Source: Aurifilum marmelostoma (Eukaryota > Ascomycota > Sordariomycetes > Diaporthales > Cryphonectriaceae). Taken from it: 64,000 bases of DNA. This document shows, one piece after another, positions 10,411 through 23,854 of this stretch. How positions within the stretch are numbered: position 1 is the stretch's first letter; each line of letters opens with the position of its first letter. The notes beneath the pieces are model-generated. The model was given only the letters and a program-made list of their open reading frames with translations, was not told the DNA's origin and searched no databases. Position numbers and translations under genes: made by a program. Location of the stretch: positions 248,001-312,000 of the forward strand of contig JAMXSV010000015.1 in NCBI GenBank assembly GCA_027559495.1, written 5' to 3'.

Positions 10411-11533
10411 ATGCGTTTCTTACCAGGGCTCACAACTCTCTTGACCGTCATCGGAGGCACCCTCCTCAGCAGTGTCACCGCATGGACGAACCCCATCCGG
10501 GACCCAGGCGGCTCTGACCCCTTCCTCACCTGGTCTGGCGACGGCTACTACTACCTCCTGACCACGACCTGGACCGACGTCGAGATCTCGCGGTCGACCA
10601 CCATCGCGGGCCTCAAGGCCAGCCCCGAGAAGAAGACCGTCTTCTCGACCACCACGGCCTCCATGTGCTGCAACGTCTGGAGCCCAGAGGTGCACTATCT
10701 GGGTGACAAGTGGTTCATCTACTTTACTGCGGGGGAGTCGAGTGATCTTGACGGCCAGAGACTGCACGTCCTGGAGGGTGAGTGGGATTATATATATACA
10801 TACAGTATATATATATATATATATATATATAAAGAAGAGTCATCTCCTAGCTTGCCCTGATCATATCAATCATACTAACAACTGTCATCACTCGCTTGAA
10901 CCAGGTGGCTCGACCCCGTGGGACGCCTACACCTACATAGGCCAGCTCACGACCGAGTGGTCCATCGACGCCTCGGTCCTCCGCTTCGCCGACTGGGGCA
11001 ACTGGCTCATGTTCTCGTGCATGCACGGCCAGACGTACCAGTCCATCTGCATCCAGCAGCTGTCGTCGTCCTACACCTCGCTCACGGGCTCCATCTACGT
11101 CATCTCGAGCCCCACGGCCTCGTTCGAGGAGAACGCCTACCCGGTCAACGAGGCCCCCGCCGCCCTCTACTTTGGCGGCAAGACCTACGTCTCGTACGCC
11201 GCCTCGTACTGCTGGAGCCCGGACTACTGCATCGGCCTGCTGACCTGGGACGGCACCACCAACCCGGCCTCGGCCGCCGCCTGGTCCAAGTCGAGCGGGT
11301 GCGTCTTCTCGAGCGCCAACGGCAACTACGGCACCGCCAGCAACGGCTTCTTCCAGAGCCCCGACGCCTCGCAGACGTGGCTTGTGTACCACGCCACCGA
11401 CAACTCGGCCGGGGCCTGTGACGATACCAGGTACACCATGGCGCAGCTGCTGGGGACGCACTCGGACGGGTCGCCTAACTTTGGGAGCCCTGTGGCCTTT
11501 TCGCATGCGTATAGTGAGCCCTCGGGAGAGTGA
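10411..11533 (+). CDS. Secreted GH43 arabinan/arabinofuranosidase-type enzyme
   Basis: Exons 10411-10777 and 10905-11533 with a 127-bp intron (GTGAGT, TACTAAC, CCAG), joining Leu-Glu-Gly-Gly-Ser-Thr; 331 aa. A signal peptide covers about residues 1-24. The chain fits a compact five-bladed GH43 propeller: base region NPIRDPGGSDP with Asp31 or Asp36, SPEVHYLGDKWFIYF, SIDASVL for the pKa-modulating Asp, and VNEAPAALYF carrying the likely acid Glu. The pattern most resembles exo-alpha-1,5-L-arabinofuranosidases (GH43 subfamily 26), but the subfamily needs a search. It would release arabinose from plant arabinan outside the cell. The intron contains a TA microsatellite. The gene converges on the MYND gene, with ends 244 bases apart. 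Confidence 0.88.
10806..10831 (+). repeat. TA microsatellite inside GH43 intron
   Basis: About 13 TA units lie shortly after the 5' splice site of the GH43 gene. Confidence 0.9.
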
Positions 11534-11777
11534 TGGATGGATGGACGCATGGGTGGATGGGTGATGATGATTAAGACTATTTGGGCTCTGCCTGCGGTCC
11601 AGTAAATATTAATTACCGTGGATATCCTCTCGTGAAATGAGAACAGCTAGACTCCGTACTGCAGCAACGTTGAACTCCTGCCATCAAAGAGTAGAATCGT
11701 GAAAAAAGAAAAAAGAAAGTACCAAAGACCGGAAACGCCTCCATTGTCCGCTCCCCCACCCCCCAAAAAAGAGAAGA

Positions 11778-13744
11778 TCAATCCACTGGAACCTGTTCTC
11801 GTGTCTCATGAGTCTTGCTACCAAAAAAGTCCAACACCACCCTCGCAATCTCAACAGTCCGGGGCGTGACAAGACCGCCCGGAGTCCAGACCCCCTGTTC
11901 GAACCTGTCGATAACGACAACCCTTGGTTTCTCGTCTTGCCTTTTGGCCAAAGAAGTCTCGTCTCTCTTCTTCTTCTTCTTCTTCTTCTTCTTCTTGTTA
12001 TTATTGGCCGGGTTGCGGTGGTGATAATAGTCCGCCCGGGAGATGGCCTCGGACCACGGCAGAGACCGAAGCGAGCTCCTGTCCGCCGCGGCCTGCATGG
12101 CCCGCCTGGCGTCGAGGGCCCGCCTCGCCTCCGGGTCGACCTTGATCTCGCCCCTCCGCGGCGACCGCACGACCTTCATGCGCCACAGGGCGACCAGCTC
12201 GGCGGGCTTGTCGCGGATGGGCTGCCACTCCTCGTCCGTCAGCCAGATGTCCTTGTAGACGTCGAGGTCCCTGCCCTTGGCGACCTTGACCGTCATCTCC
12301 CGGGTCAGGCACAGGCGGCGCGACCCGGTGTAGGCGGGCGACCGGGCCAGCGAGCCCAGGAACGCGTCGAGGGCGCCCACGACGCCGACGAGGTGGTGCG
12401 TGAAGTGGTGCTCGTCGTCGCCGCCCAGCAGCCCCGCGAGCGAGCTCTGCCGGTCGCCGAGCCACCTGCTGCAGTACGCCACGGCCGCCTCGGCCATCAT
12501 CTCCCTGCGCCTGAAGAGGTTGCGCCCCAGGTCGTCGTCCTCCTCCCCCCGCAGCCGCATGCGCCTCGACACGGCCCACTGCTCCATGCCGTAGGGGAAC
12601 TCCTTGCGCATCGGGCCCCCGCACACCCGCACCTGCTCGTAGTCGCTGCGCAGGCAGAGGCTCTCCTTGAACCCGAGCGCCGCCCCGCCCATGTCCACGA
12701 CGAACTCCTCGTCGGCCTCGGACACGATGATGAGCACCGTGTGCAAGCGGAGCCCGCTTCTCTTCTTGTTGTCGTCGCTGGCCGGCCTGCGGATGGACAT
12801 GCAGGCGTTCTTGGGCAGGAAGCAGTATTTGAAGAAGTCCTTGGCGACCTCTAATTATAATATGGGTTATTAGTGGGAGGAAGAAAGAAAGAAAAGAAAA
12901 AGGAAAAAAGAAAAAAAAAACAAAAAACCACCGGACAATATTACATTATAAAAGGACAATGATAACAACAACAACAATAATAATAATAATAACAATAATA
13001 GTAGAACCACTGACCCGACAGTATAGGCGTCCAGAAGATGCTCTCGACAGGAAACTGCCTCGTCATGTACTCGTCCTGGAGCACGTGGAAGTTGTCGAGC
13101 GGCGAGCTCGCGTCGTCGCGGTCCAGGATGGGCCGGTACGTGTTCCTGTCCCGCATGATGGGCCCGCCCTTGAACGCCTCGGGGATGAGGTCGAAGCCGG
13201 GCCGCGGGCAGGTGACGTACTCGTCGATGGTGATGCCGACCCCCTCGCCCCCGCGCATGGCGGCCTGCGCCCCGCCGTCGACGCTGGCCCGCCGGAACTC
13301 CATGCCCACGGTGCGGTTCTCGAGCATGGACGTCATGTGGCGGGCCAGGCGCACCCCGCGCACCAGCTTCCTGCGCGCGAGGCACACGGGCCTGTGCGCG
13401 GCCCGGTGCGCCTCCTGGCACGCGGCGCTGCAGTACGCCACGGCCAGGTACACCCACCACTCGTTGTACAGGCAGCGGCTGCACCTGGCCTGCTCCGGGC
13501 CGGCGCCGGCGCCGGCGGTGCACCGGCCGCAGCCCGGGCGGGCGCAGCGCTGCGGCCTCTTGAGGGTGTCGAGGGCCAGGTGGGACCGCTCGCTGAGGGC
13601 CGGGCGCGCCGTGAGGGCCATGCTGTCGACGACGGCGCGCAGGCCTCCCGGCATCTTGCCCATTTGCTCGCACGCGGTGATGACGGTGGGCACCTTGTGG
13701 GCGTGTGGCCCGACTGGGTGGTAGTGGACGGTAGAAGAAAGCAT
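11778..13744 (-). CDS. MYND zinc-finger protein, function unknown
   Basis: Minus-strand exons 13744-13015 and 12850-11778, with a 164-bp intron (GTCAGT donor, CACTAATAAC branch, TTAG acceptor); 600 aa. An N-terminal cysteine/histidine cluster begins near residue 67 (CARPGCGRC, then CSRC, then AYCSAACQEAHRAAHRPVC) and matches the MYND zinc finger, usually a protein-protein interaction module. The remainder, conserved-looking and rich in Arg/Glu, is not recognised. A lysine tract near the C-terminus is encoded by a TTC/GAA repeat (about 11967-11996). No SET domain is visible, so this is not a SMYD-type methyltransferase. Confidence is good for the gene and finger, none for the role. Confidence 0.8.
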
Positions 13745-13798
13745 GATGGGCAGGTCTGGGACTGATCAGTAGGTATGTTACTCAGTCATGTAACTCTC

Positions 13799-13834
<36 letters not shown>

Positions 13835-16510
13835 GGTATGTGTGTGCCTCCTGGGCTCGATTGTCCCCTGAGTATAGAGGAAAAGAAGGTGCTTTAGAAA
13901 GGAGAGAGAGACATGGTGTCTGTTTAAAGGGTGAGTGTATTGCCCCCGTGTATATATGTGTGTGTGCCTGAAAGAGAGGCAACATGCATCGAGGCCCAAA
14001 GAGGTGAAACACCAAAAAAAAAAAAGATTGTCCAGAGAGTCAAGGTGGTAGTGTAGCAGAAGAAAAAGAAAGAAAAAAAGAAGAAAAAGCAATGATATGT
14101 TTTTGCTGGGGACTTCTCCTCTCTGCTTTGTCAGATATGCAGTGTACTGTTTTGAGATGCAAGAAGCAGCGAATAATCTGTCGAATAGTCACAAAGTGCG
14201 TCATCCCCGGGGACACACCCAGGAACGAGAATATATAAATGGTAGATCAAGGAGGGTTACTTGCTCCCTCCTGTCCACAGCAAGAAGGGGGAGGGGGGGA
14301 AGGGGGATGCAGCAAGCAGTCTACTGTGTACATGTGGCAGGGAGACGGGGGGTAAATAAAAGAAAAGTAAGATAAAAATAATAAAATAAACGGGTACTTT
14401 TGTTGTTGTAAGGGTTGTAGTCACACCTGGATAGGATCATCCTGGGTTGGTACATGTACAAGTGACTGTGTCCCCCTCTCTCTTCAGATAGACAAGACAT
14501 GATTATATCCAGCAAGGGAGGAGGGGAAGTCCCACGCTAGGAATACTGGGAATACTCGAGAATACTTTCTCTTAAGATATTGTATCTTTGACAGGAAGCA
14601 TCATGATGGTCGATGAGAAGGAATGGGAACACTTGGGTTGACAACATATTTCCTTCCGCTTGATGAATATTGTCAAGCAGTCCCCAAAGTAGACCTCGCC
14701 CGTTGTTCATCGATATTGTATGCAGATGGCACCTTTCTGAATTGCTCTTGATGCCCGTACAGCCCTGGAAAAAACCTATGTACACGTACGTCTTGAAAAC
14801 AGTCCACATCAAAGACGATCATGCTCGAGCCGAAGCTGCGTGGACAACACATCATCACGCACCCAAGTCCTCACCCACCCTGGCAGCCAATCTTCTCACA
14901 ACATTGCCACCAGCAGCATCACGGCCAGTCTCTCGCGCCCACTACCACCACCACCACCACCGCCGCCGCCGCCGCCATGGGTTCGGATCGCCTCAGCCGG
15001 GGAGGAGGGGGACCAAGGGAGGGGCCGCTGAGCAGCTATGAGGGGACCCCACAGGTCGCGGGGTCGATCCGGCACATGCAAACAGGCCTGGACAGTACCC
15101 GGGACGGTGTGGATCCCCCTAGGCGCCCGTATGGCGACAGCGCTATGTATGCCGCTGCTCACTGGCTGTCCAGGAAGCTGGTTTTTAGTTCCTGCTGGGA
15201 CATGAGCCGGCGGCGGCGGCAGCAGCAGCAGCAGCAGCAGCAGAAGAAGAAGAAGAAGAAGCTCCAAAAGGAAACACTATTGTTGCTGCTCCTGCCTTCC
15301 ACTTCTACTACAGTATATTCAACATGACTGGAACAGAAACAAAAAGCCCCCTCCCACCGTTGTCGACATGCTCACAAAAGATGCCCACGCCCCCCCTCCC
15401 CCTCGAGATCAATACCCCGAGCCGCCGAGCACTGGTCAGACTCGTCCCAGCCCAAGCGTGTCGCCGTGCCGAGAGAGCGCTAACCATGCACTGCAACACG
15501 GCCCATTTCGAAGCCATTTTCTTTTTACGCGGCATGCAGAAGGGGGGTTACATTTTCAAGGAAGGGGGGGGGGGGGACCGTGGCAGAAGCATCTGCACCC
15601 TGACCCATGGTGTGATGGGCACGTCGATCCAAGGCCGTGGAGGCAACTCTTGATTTCGAGCAGAGGGAAGAAGAGGCTGCAAAACAACCAAAAAAGGATA
15701 GTCGGTGCTTGATCCACCCCGCTGATCAAGGAGAGAAGGAAAGGAAAAAAAAAAAAAAAAAAGGCTGAGACCATCATCACTTGTAGTACGAGAAAACTGG
15801 TTTCCCCCCCTCTCATGCACGTTCCCCGATCGGGGCGTGCAGGGAGAATGGCAGACGGGGATGGGGGTCTCAGCCTCAGCATTCGCTGGCCCATCGCGCT
15901 CTGGACTCACAACAAGATGGCGTGGAGCCTGCATGGGGGGTTGTGTAGCGGAACATGCAAGCCTACAATTCTAGGAAGGGGGAGAGGAGAAAAAGGCATG
16001 GAGATCTGCCAGGAGCGCCAAAAGAGGAGGATGCACACAGCCTGGGAAAAGACTTGACTGCGCTCTTGAGTCGTTTCCGTCTTCTTGTTCTTTTCCCGAC
16101 CACACAGCAAAGACAATGTCTCAGTTTAACCTGCGCGCCGCCTTCCTTGCTCGCGCACGCAACCTTGGCCAGCTCTGTCTGCTGCGCCGGAAAGTTTGAT
16201 TGTAGATAAGAGAGGGGCAGGTGGCTGCACGCCAGTTCAGGGAGGGTGGACATGCCTGATTCAGGGGTCGTATACGTCTGTGCCCCTTGTGGGACGCCCA
16301 GGGCAGGGGGTGGATGATCGACTCTCTTTCTCCGTGCACTCTCTCACAAGACTGGGGTTTTGTTCTCTTGTCCCCTTCCTCGCCTGTCGTCTGCTGGTTT
16401 GTCCACCATGCCATGACGACAAAATTGATGATATCCGACGACATATGAAGGATCAAGATAGTCGAACCTGACCGTCCGTCGAGGACGCCTACACTCGCCG
16501 CCCAAGAAAC
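13745..16510. other. Long intergenic region, no supported gene
   Basis: About 2.8 kb. It contains a GT microsatellite (13800-13832), a CAG repeat near 15222-15242, G runs (near 15570) and an A run (near 15750). A 168-residue open frame at 14821-15327 is mostly Pro/His/Thr, Gln, Lys and Leu tracts from these repeats and I do not accept it. The last 200 bases are the DUF5672 promoter. Confidence 0.55.
13800..13832 (+). repeat. GT microsatellite
   Basis: About 16 GT units just upstream of the MYND gene start (that gene is on the minus strand). Confidence 0.92.
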
Positions 16511-16804
16511 ATGGCGAGGGAACCATCTCCAAGCATGTACTCGCCTCCGCCCACGAGGGCCAGATTGCGAAACAAGGAGTACGTGTTCGCGCTGTTTGCC
16601 GGCATCTTCGTGTTAGCATGTTACTTCTACGCCAGAGAGGGCTCCGACACCCGAGCACCGTCGTCTCTGCCCAAGGAGATAACACCGCCGCCCATCAGTG
16701 ACGCTGTTGCGGTAGACTCGCCACCAGTCTTGCCCGGGACGGCCGAGATTGATACCGCATGGCTGGACCATGGTTCCTCCTCTTCATCGCCATCCTCCGA
16801 CAGC

Positions 16805-16838
<34 letters not shown>

Positions 16839-17647
16839 CAGGCAACGATGATGCCGCTGCTGAAGCCGAGCAGGCCGAGGGCCACAGCAGTAGCAGCAGC
16901 AGCGGCGAGGACGACGCAGCTGGTATGGCCGTCCCCAGCCCGCTGTACCTGACCAAGTACAGCCCCCGCGCCGTCATCATCGAGTCGTCCATGATCCCGA
17001 ACCTCATCCCGCTGATGCTGCACTTTGCGACCATCCTCGGCCCCAGCTGGGGCGTCATCCTCTTCACCCTGCAGGACAACTGGATCGAGCCCCTCTCCCC
17101 TGCCTTCCAGCGCCTCAAGACCTCGGGCCACATCGAGGTCCGCTTCCTGCCCCCGGACACGGAGCTCTCCAACTCGCACTCCGTCTCCGTCTTCCTGACC
17201 TCGCCCTGGCTCTGGCAGCAGGTCGAGCTGGCCAAGCGCGTCCTCCTCTTCCAGTCCGACAGCATCCTGTGCGCCAAGTCCGAGGCCGCCGTCGACGACT
17301 ACTTCCAGTACGACTTCCTGGGCGCCCCCATCGCCCCCATGTACGGTGCCGGCTACAACGGCGGGCTGTCCATCCGCAACCCGCGCCTGTTCCTGCAGGT
17401 CGTGCGGGAGACGGACTTTGCCACGAGCGGGCACGAGTTCGAGGACCAGTTCTTCTTTGCCGAGCTGAAGCAGCGCGGCGCAGAGCTGCCCGACGAGTCC
17501 GTCGCCAAGACGTTCTCGGTCGAGACCATCTACTACGAGACGCCGCTGGGTTATCACCAGCCCCAGAGGTGGCAGGCCGCGCACATGGAGAGCATCGAGG
17601 AGTGGTGTCCAGAGGTCAAGATGCTGATCGGCAGAAGGGCGCAGTGA
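16511..17647 (+). CDS. DUF5672 family type II membrane protein, putative glycosyltransferase
   Basis: Single exon, 378 aa. A short cytosolic N-terminus precedes a membrane segment (about residues 24-42), then a low-complexity serine stem containing CAG/AGC-coded Ser tracts, then a conserved luminal domain from about residue 140. Landmarks of DUF5672 are visible: ESSMIPNLIPLMLHFATILG, LLFQSDSILC, DFLGAPIAP, GYNGGLSIRNPRL and EDQFFFAEL. The family is widespread in fungi and has a glycosyltransferase-like fold by prediction; the DSD-like QSDS and EDQ segments sit where such enzymes bind metal and donor. A Golgi type II topology fits but the reaction is unknown. It has no visible functional partner nearby. 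Confidence 0.85.
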
Positions 17648-20600
17648 GCTGGTGGCCTGCATCTCCTGTCTCAGCCGTCTATCGAGCCAGGACAGACAAG
17701 GAGGAAGACAAAGGCCCGGGCACGCCGTTGGGGGGGGGGGGCACTGCTCTCTGCTTATTTTTTTTGTGAGACATGAGAGATGAGATGAGATCTTCATGAT
17801 AGGCGCCACAGGAGACATCCGGGAACCGTGAACACAAGAGTGGACTCGCGAGCCTCAAGAGAGTGTCAACCACAACGTGACCCCTCTCGCCCCGACTCGG
17901 CTAAAGAAGCGAAAGCTTGGCGACATGCGAGACTGACAGCTCGTATCTTGTCGTGCCCCCTCCCTACCGAGCTGGAAAAATGAGCAGAGGACGATATCGA
18001 GCTGTCGTTGTTGCACGTGGTCTCCCTGTTGTGAATATCCCCCCTCCCGTGGGCCAGGCGATCACCTCTCTTTGCCCACGACAACCCAAAAAAAGAACAC
18101 AACTCCACACGATTTGCCCGACCTGAACACGAGTGGCACCCTCAAGACCCACGAAACCCGGCTGTGCGCACCAGACGATGTGGACCCCTCCTTCGCCCTT
18201 CGTCCTCGTCTCTCTGCAGGGTAACCAACGATTCGCTCGAGGCCGTCATTGTGCGACACACCATAGAGGTTTTGAACAACCTGTGTACTTCAGATGGTAT
18301 TAATTATCCCAGACCCCAGACGTGTGAGGTGCTTGTGCCCGCGCTTGGTCAGCACAGAAGACATATTGCGATCCGTTGCCGAACATCCTATCAGAATCGT
18401 GCATGGGGGACCTGTGTATTGATTGTGGCGCATCATCGGGAACTGGAATTTCCCCTCCTGGTATTACTGCATCGTCTCCAACGGTCCAAACCCCGTTCCT
18501 GAAGCAAACGGGGGCCACATTGCTAGGCCTGTAAAGTTGACAACCGAAATACAATTCAATAGTCTTCTCGTGTAAATCTGTAGTCAGACTTTGTGTGTAT
18601 CCTCACAGATTCCAGAGACGTCTCCTTCTGGCTCTTCCATGTGGGGCGGCCTGGGCTCGATCCGGTCGTCTCCATGGCTTCATGGCACCAGGCCAGTGCG
18701 TCTAGTGGGAAGAAACTCATCTCATCTTCTGAGATTGAAAAAGAAGCTTGTCGTTGCCAAGCCCATTGCATGGACACCTACTGCTAAGGGATCAAGTCAA
18801 GATCCACATCCAGCCGATGCAGTGGCCTGGACACACGTGAAACGTGAACACTCGGGGAAGCATCTGGCAGCCTCGTGATGCGCGTGGAAAAGAAAGGCCT
18901 TTGTACACCGGTGATCGTCACTGCTGACAGCGGCTGCCATCATGGGGTCCCTTTTGCGCAAGAAGCCCACAAGCCACATGAGCTAAGATTCTCCCGATGT
19001 CGTGAACGGTAATTTTTCTTTTTCGTGGGCAGGCCATGTGGAACGGGCTATGACTGACTAGGACAGCCACGCCAGCTGCCCGTCAGACTTCGTTCTCAGT
19101 ACTGCAGTAGTACAGAGAGTACAGAGTGTACAGTAGGCCCTCTCTCCCGGAGGGGCCTGTATGCCTATGCTCAGAGTGCGGCATTTGTACAGTTGGTTTC
19201 CATTGCGTTTCAATTTCGGGGGATACAAGACAGCCCACGAATTCAGATGAGCCTCATCTCTCCAGATGAATAGTGTCCTTCATTCCGACACCCGAGCTGC
19301 TTCAGCAGAATGCTTGGTGTTCTGCCTCCAGCCTTCAGCCACACTGCGGTCGGGGGATGCTGGTCCCCGAGGCACCGACCTTGTGGAGAGTCAGTTCGAC
19401 AGGCGCTTAAGGGTCCGAAGACAAAGGGATTGGTTGAGCATGTCTCTCTGTTCAAGGCTGCTTCCCAGGATGACAAGGGCCGGGTCGCAGCGCCTGGAGC
19501 GGACACTGAACAACAACAGGTGCTGTTTTTTGTCGTGTGTGTGTTTTATGGTACGTAAATCGGGTCTCTTTTAAGAAGCAGGTATAAGCCGGTCTCTGGG
19601 CTGGTCCGAGTGGTCCTGGGCCACAGTGGTCGCTGGGTGGTTAGGACCACTGGCAGCGAATCGGTCCGCGGGTGAAGGCCTGACCTGAAGGACAGCCACA
19701 CACAAGAAGACCACAAACCACATTCAGCTCGTCTGCCACTCTGTGCAGACCCTTCAGCCGGCCGGGGGCAGGGTGTGGTGGTGGTCGTACTTGCGTGGCG
19801 AGCAAAGCATGAAATCGATTCGCATTGGAATCTCGGACCAGACGAATAATGCATTGATCGGCGCAGGGCGAACCGGCCAGCGCCAGGATTGAGGCAGTGC
19901 TCGTTAGAATACGACGACGGTCGCCATCCCGTTACATAGTACGTCCAGCGTGCAGCCAAATTCCACCCACCCATTCCACGCCATCTGCGCAGTCCAGTCA
20001 CACAAGAGACTCGTGCGCCATCGGTGGCCATCGTCGTCGCCGTCCTCCTTGTTCGGATTTGGCCCCCTTTAGGATTGAGCCACTGTCATTTCCTTTAGAC
20101 TTTTAGTGTCCCGTATCGTCCTGGGACGGCCCATTACTCCTCTAGTAAGCTGTAATTAGTACCAAGGCGGTGCAGTCAGTCGCTCGGTCGAAATCTGCCT
20201 CGCTTCTCGTCGAGCTGAGGACCACTGTAGCATCACATCGACACAAGGACCTGTGGGTGGAAAGAGACGGGCCTGCAGTACACCAGTCCAACAGCTGTTG
20301 CCAAGTAGAGTCTAAAAAGGAGCAGAAAAAAAGGAGGACAACAAAATTGCTGCAGGAATGAAGACTGACACTCAATGCTACTCCGCTTGGCTTGGCAGCC
20401 CACCGTGAGAAATACGCAGTAACGGTTTTGTGCAAATCAGCGGAGATTGATGACTTCACAGGCCGGGACACGCTGCTTTCCTCTTCTGCCTACCCATCTG
20501 GCTGCATGGCCCCTTCCCTCCAATCCCAGTCATGAATTACCCTGTCGAGGCGCAGGGGTGAGGTCATTATTACCCTTTAGCGCCGCCCCCCCCCCCCAAA

Positions 20601-21380
20601 AAAAGTGCCTTCTTATAGCAGCTGGATTATGCAGCAAGAAGGGGCTGTGTTTATCTGTACCAGCCTTGTCAGCCGCCTAAACTCCGATCAGTCCAGCCCC
20701 CCCTAGCCCTTGCACATGCACTATAGTACTTGGTAATAGCGCCGTCGACGTCAGGAAATGCGCAACAGACGATGGTAATTTGACAATCAAATAAATTGCT
20801 GCAGAGGCTCATCCCAGGGCCTTGCCCCCACCACCCCTGGTCTGCACACATAGTCCTCACTACTGCACACCCGTACCATAGTCTGCACCCGCCCAGACTC
20901 TGATCCTCCCCACCCCCCATCTCGGTTTCATATTGTTGATCTCAGACCCATGTCACTGCCCAGACTTAATCCCGTCAAAGGAATCTTGGGTTTCAAGCAC
21001 ACATCCACGCCCATATGATGAACTCAACTGCCTTGGGCTCCCCCCCCTGGTCTCTCGTTTTAGTTGTTGCTTCTCGTTCACCCTTCGTCTTTTTTGGACT
21101 CTTGCAGAACTGGCTGCTAATTTCCTGTTTTCCTTCTTCTTCATCTTCCCTTCTCTTACTATCGACGACGTACCTTGAAGCCCTCTCCTTCGTCTCTCTG
21201 CCTTCGTTTCTTCCTACCTATACCAACATTGCTCGCGATCCAAGTCGCCAGCTCTCTCCCATTTCCTTATAGCCAGAGACCTACCTCGAAACCCCCCTAT
21301 CTCTGTCAAAACCCGACCTCGACGTCATCACAGTCCTCCGAGACACAAGTATAACAAAAAAAAAAACATCACATGCGGAT
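17648..21380. other. Gene-poor region of 3.7 kb
   Basis: Only short, compositionally ordinary open frames, none with a recognisable domain or a consistent splice pattern. It holds C homopolymers (20586-20597) and scattered repeats. The last few hundred bases are pyrimidine-rich and form the promoter and leader of the TVP38-like gene. Confidence 0.55.
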
Positions 21381-22489
21381 ATGGGGGATTACAATGCGTT
21401 CAGACCAGGCGGTGGTGATATCGAGATGGATGCCGGGGCAGAGAGGATACGGACAAACAACACATCGACCACATCAGGAGCCACCTCGGCAAACGAGTTC
21501 ACCAAGACGGAGCCATCCTCTGAGGACGACGAGCTAGAGACAGACTACAAGCCGATCGACTGGAAGAGGGTCTTTTTCACGCCAAAATATCTCGTGTTGT
21601 GGATCGTCCTCATCATCATCGGCATCCTCACGGCCGTCATAACATTGAAACATGACCAGGTGGTGGCTGCCCTGCGGCCGTTCGCAGAGAAGGTCCGCGA
21701 CATACCCGCTGGGTGGCTGATCTTCGTCGCCGTTCTGTTTGTGATCTCGTTCCCGCCGCTGTTTGGCCACGAGCTGGTTGCGCTGTTGGCCGGTGTCGTG
21801 TACGGCCTGTGGATAGGATTCGCTGTGGTCTCCGCGGGCACCTTTATTGGCGAAAGTAAGTATAGCATCTAATCCCTTGGACAAGAGGTGATTTCCTTTT
21901 CGAGGTTGGTACGTCGGGGTCTAACGATGATGTTGTGCAGTCGGAACCTGGTATGCATTCAAGAGATTCCTGCGAAAGAAGGCAGAGAAGATGGAAAGGA
22001 CCAACCTCACATACGGTGCCTTGGCCAAGATGTGTCGTGATGGTGGCTTCTGGGTATGTCCACACCGCACCCCCTCCCTCCGAGAATCTTTGTTTTGTTG
22101 ACTGACTGGCTTTGTTCCCATGAATCTAGATCGTCTTTGTGATCCGCCTTTCCATCATCCCCTCGCATATGTCGACTGCCGTCTTCTCCACCTGTGACGT
22201 CAAATTCTGGTACTTTGCCGTCTCGACCTTTGTCACCCTCCCGAAGCAGCTGATTCTCGTGTACCTGGGCGTGCTGCTCGTCGGCGGCAAATCCGATTTC
22301 CTTGTCAAATTCGCCCTGTTCGGTGTGGCTGGTGTGATCACCGTGGGGGCGGGTGTGTGGATCTGGTACAAGATGATCAGCATCAAGAAGGAGCTGCTTG
22401 CGAAGCAGGAAAGGAGGAAAGCCCAGCGGGCGCTGGCCAGGAACAACAGCTACCACTCCCAGGACGCGCAAGGGGGGATGAGCGAGCAG

Positions 22490-22521
<32 letters not shown>

Positions 22522-22900
22522 AGCCAACGGCATGACGTGGCAGCCCCAGGACGACGACGTGAGCAATGCCTATGCGGCACAGACAGCGTCGCCGGTGGTT
22601 GATGGCCTGGCATGGCAGCAGCCACAGCACCAGCACCAGCACCAAGACGACGACATGAGGAGCAATACATATGGGAGCAGCACATATGATGCACAGCAGT
22701 CGCCACCGACGTACGAGGCGTACAGGCCGCGCACGGCACAAAACAGCGCGTACGCTGCTGGCGGGTTCGCGCCGTACCGAGCCGGTTCCCATCGAGCAGA
22801 CGACGGAGACCTGGGCACATACGGAGGACGATACGAGTACCCCGAGACATACAACAGCCCTCCTCGGACCAAGCCGGAGGAAACCCGTGATTTCATCTAG
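21381..22900 (+). CDS. TVP38: TVP38-like VTT-domain Golgi membrane protein
   Basis: Three exons: 21381-21855, 21941-22053 and 22130-22900 (introns GTAAGT...CTAAC...CAG and GTATGT...CTGAC...TAG); 452 aa. The family (SNARE-associated Golgi / VTT, DedA-like) contains yeast Tvp38 and human TMEM64; members are polytopic and DedA/VTT relatives act as lipid scramblases. Visible features are a hydrophilic N-terminus, a membrane segment after about residue 65, a second pair with the VTT hallmark FPPLFGHELVALLAGVVYG, GTFIGEIGTWYAF across the first splice, and IRLSIIPSHMSTAVFST. The C-terminal 150 residues are hydrophilic, with a CAG-coded Gln tract (about 22488-22522) and Tyr/Pro-rich sequence, typical of fungal homologues. 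The symbol is by family resemblance. Confidence 0.9.
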
Positions 22901-23854
22901 GAGAGATACCATACACGCGCACGGAGGGACACGAGAGAGACACCCTGAACTACAACAACAACAACCAGCACCACCACCACCATCACCATCAAGGGACTCG
23001 ACACACTTTTGTTGATTATTGCATTTTGGCGTTCGGGGATACGGCGGGCGGCGGGCCGGCCTGAGAAAGATCCAGCCGGGCGACTGGACATGACATGCTT
23101 AATGATAAAAGGGTTGAAATTGAACAACAGACGGCGTCAAGGGACAAGGGAGAGGGAAGATCTGGTCCGGGGCCATTGACACAAATCGATCCATGATCTT
23201 GGGAGGAAATCACACCCCATATACAACCTGGGAGCTGTACGACAAAATGAAATGTACAATCATGTACTACGCCCTGCTTCGAAACTTTTTGGATTCTCAA
23301 GAGACGGTGCATATATCGCCCGCACCGCTGGTAGACTGGTTAGTAGTCGTAGCTCAGGCATTGGATTCCATACAAAGCATTTTCTGAATGCGACAATTCT
23401 TATTTTTCTTCTGAAATTTACAGTTTAGGATGGGGGGGGGGGTATTTGCAGACGTGAAGTCGTATTCAACAGAACAATGACCCTCTTGTGTATGTATCTT
23501 TTTAGTCCTTGGAGAGCTGAGTCTGCTCATTGCCCTATATACTGGGTAATTGAGGTTTCCAGCATATATCCACCTACCTCTCTGGCTTGACCCGACTCTA
23601 TGTAAAGCCTTGAACAGAGACGTTGAACGGCCCAATGTGGTCCAAGTGCATCTTTCAGCCTTCAAATGGCGCCCACATCGCACCAAGCTGATAGTCTCTT
23701 TTCCAGAAAGGTGAGCCAACCTCGAATTAGGAGAGAAACAGAACCCCCCCCCCCCAAAAAAAAAGACAAAACCGATTGCCAGGTCCGAGACATGCAGCAT
23801 CACTCTCTGGTCCCAACATGGTGTCTTTTCTTTTCGTCCCCCCCCCCCCCCCCT
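22901..23854. other. Intergenic between convergent genes
   Basis: 3' regions of the TVP38-like gene and of the unknown membrane protein. It contains G and C homopolymers (near 23432, 23743 and 23840). No gene seen. Confidence 0.55.

Noticed and set aside
11778..13744. MYND protein as a SMYD-type SET methyltransferase
   Set aside because: No SET core motifs (such as NHSC or a Y-containing GEE-like block) in the rest of the protein.
14821..15327. 168-codon frame with Thr, Gln, Lys and Leu tracts
   Set aside because: Made mostly of microsatellite translation, no codon bias like neighbours, no splice context.
16784..17818. 344-codon frame antisense to DUF5672
   Set aside because: Shadow frame; composition reflects complement of C/G-ending codons.
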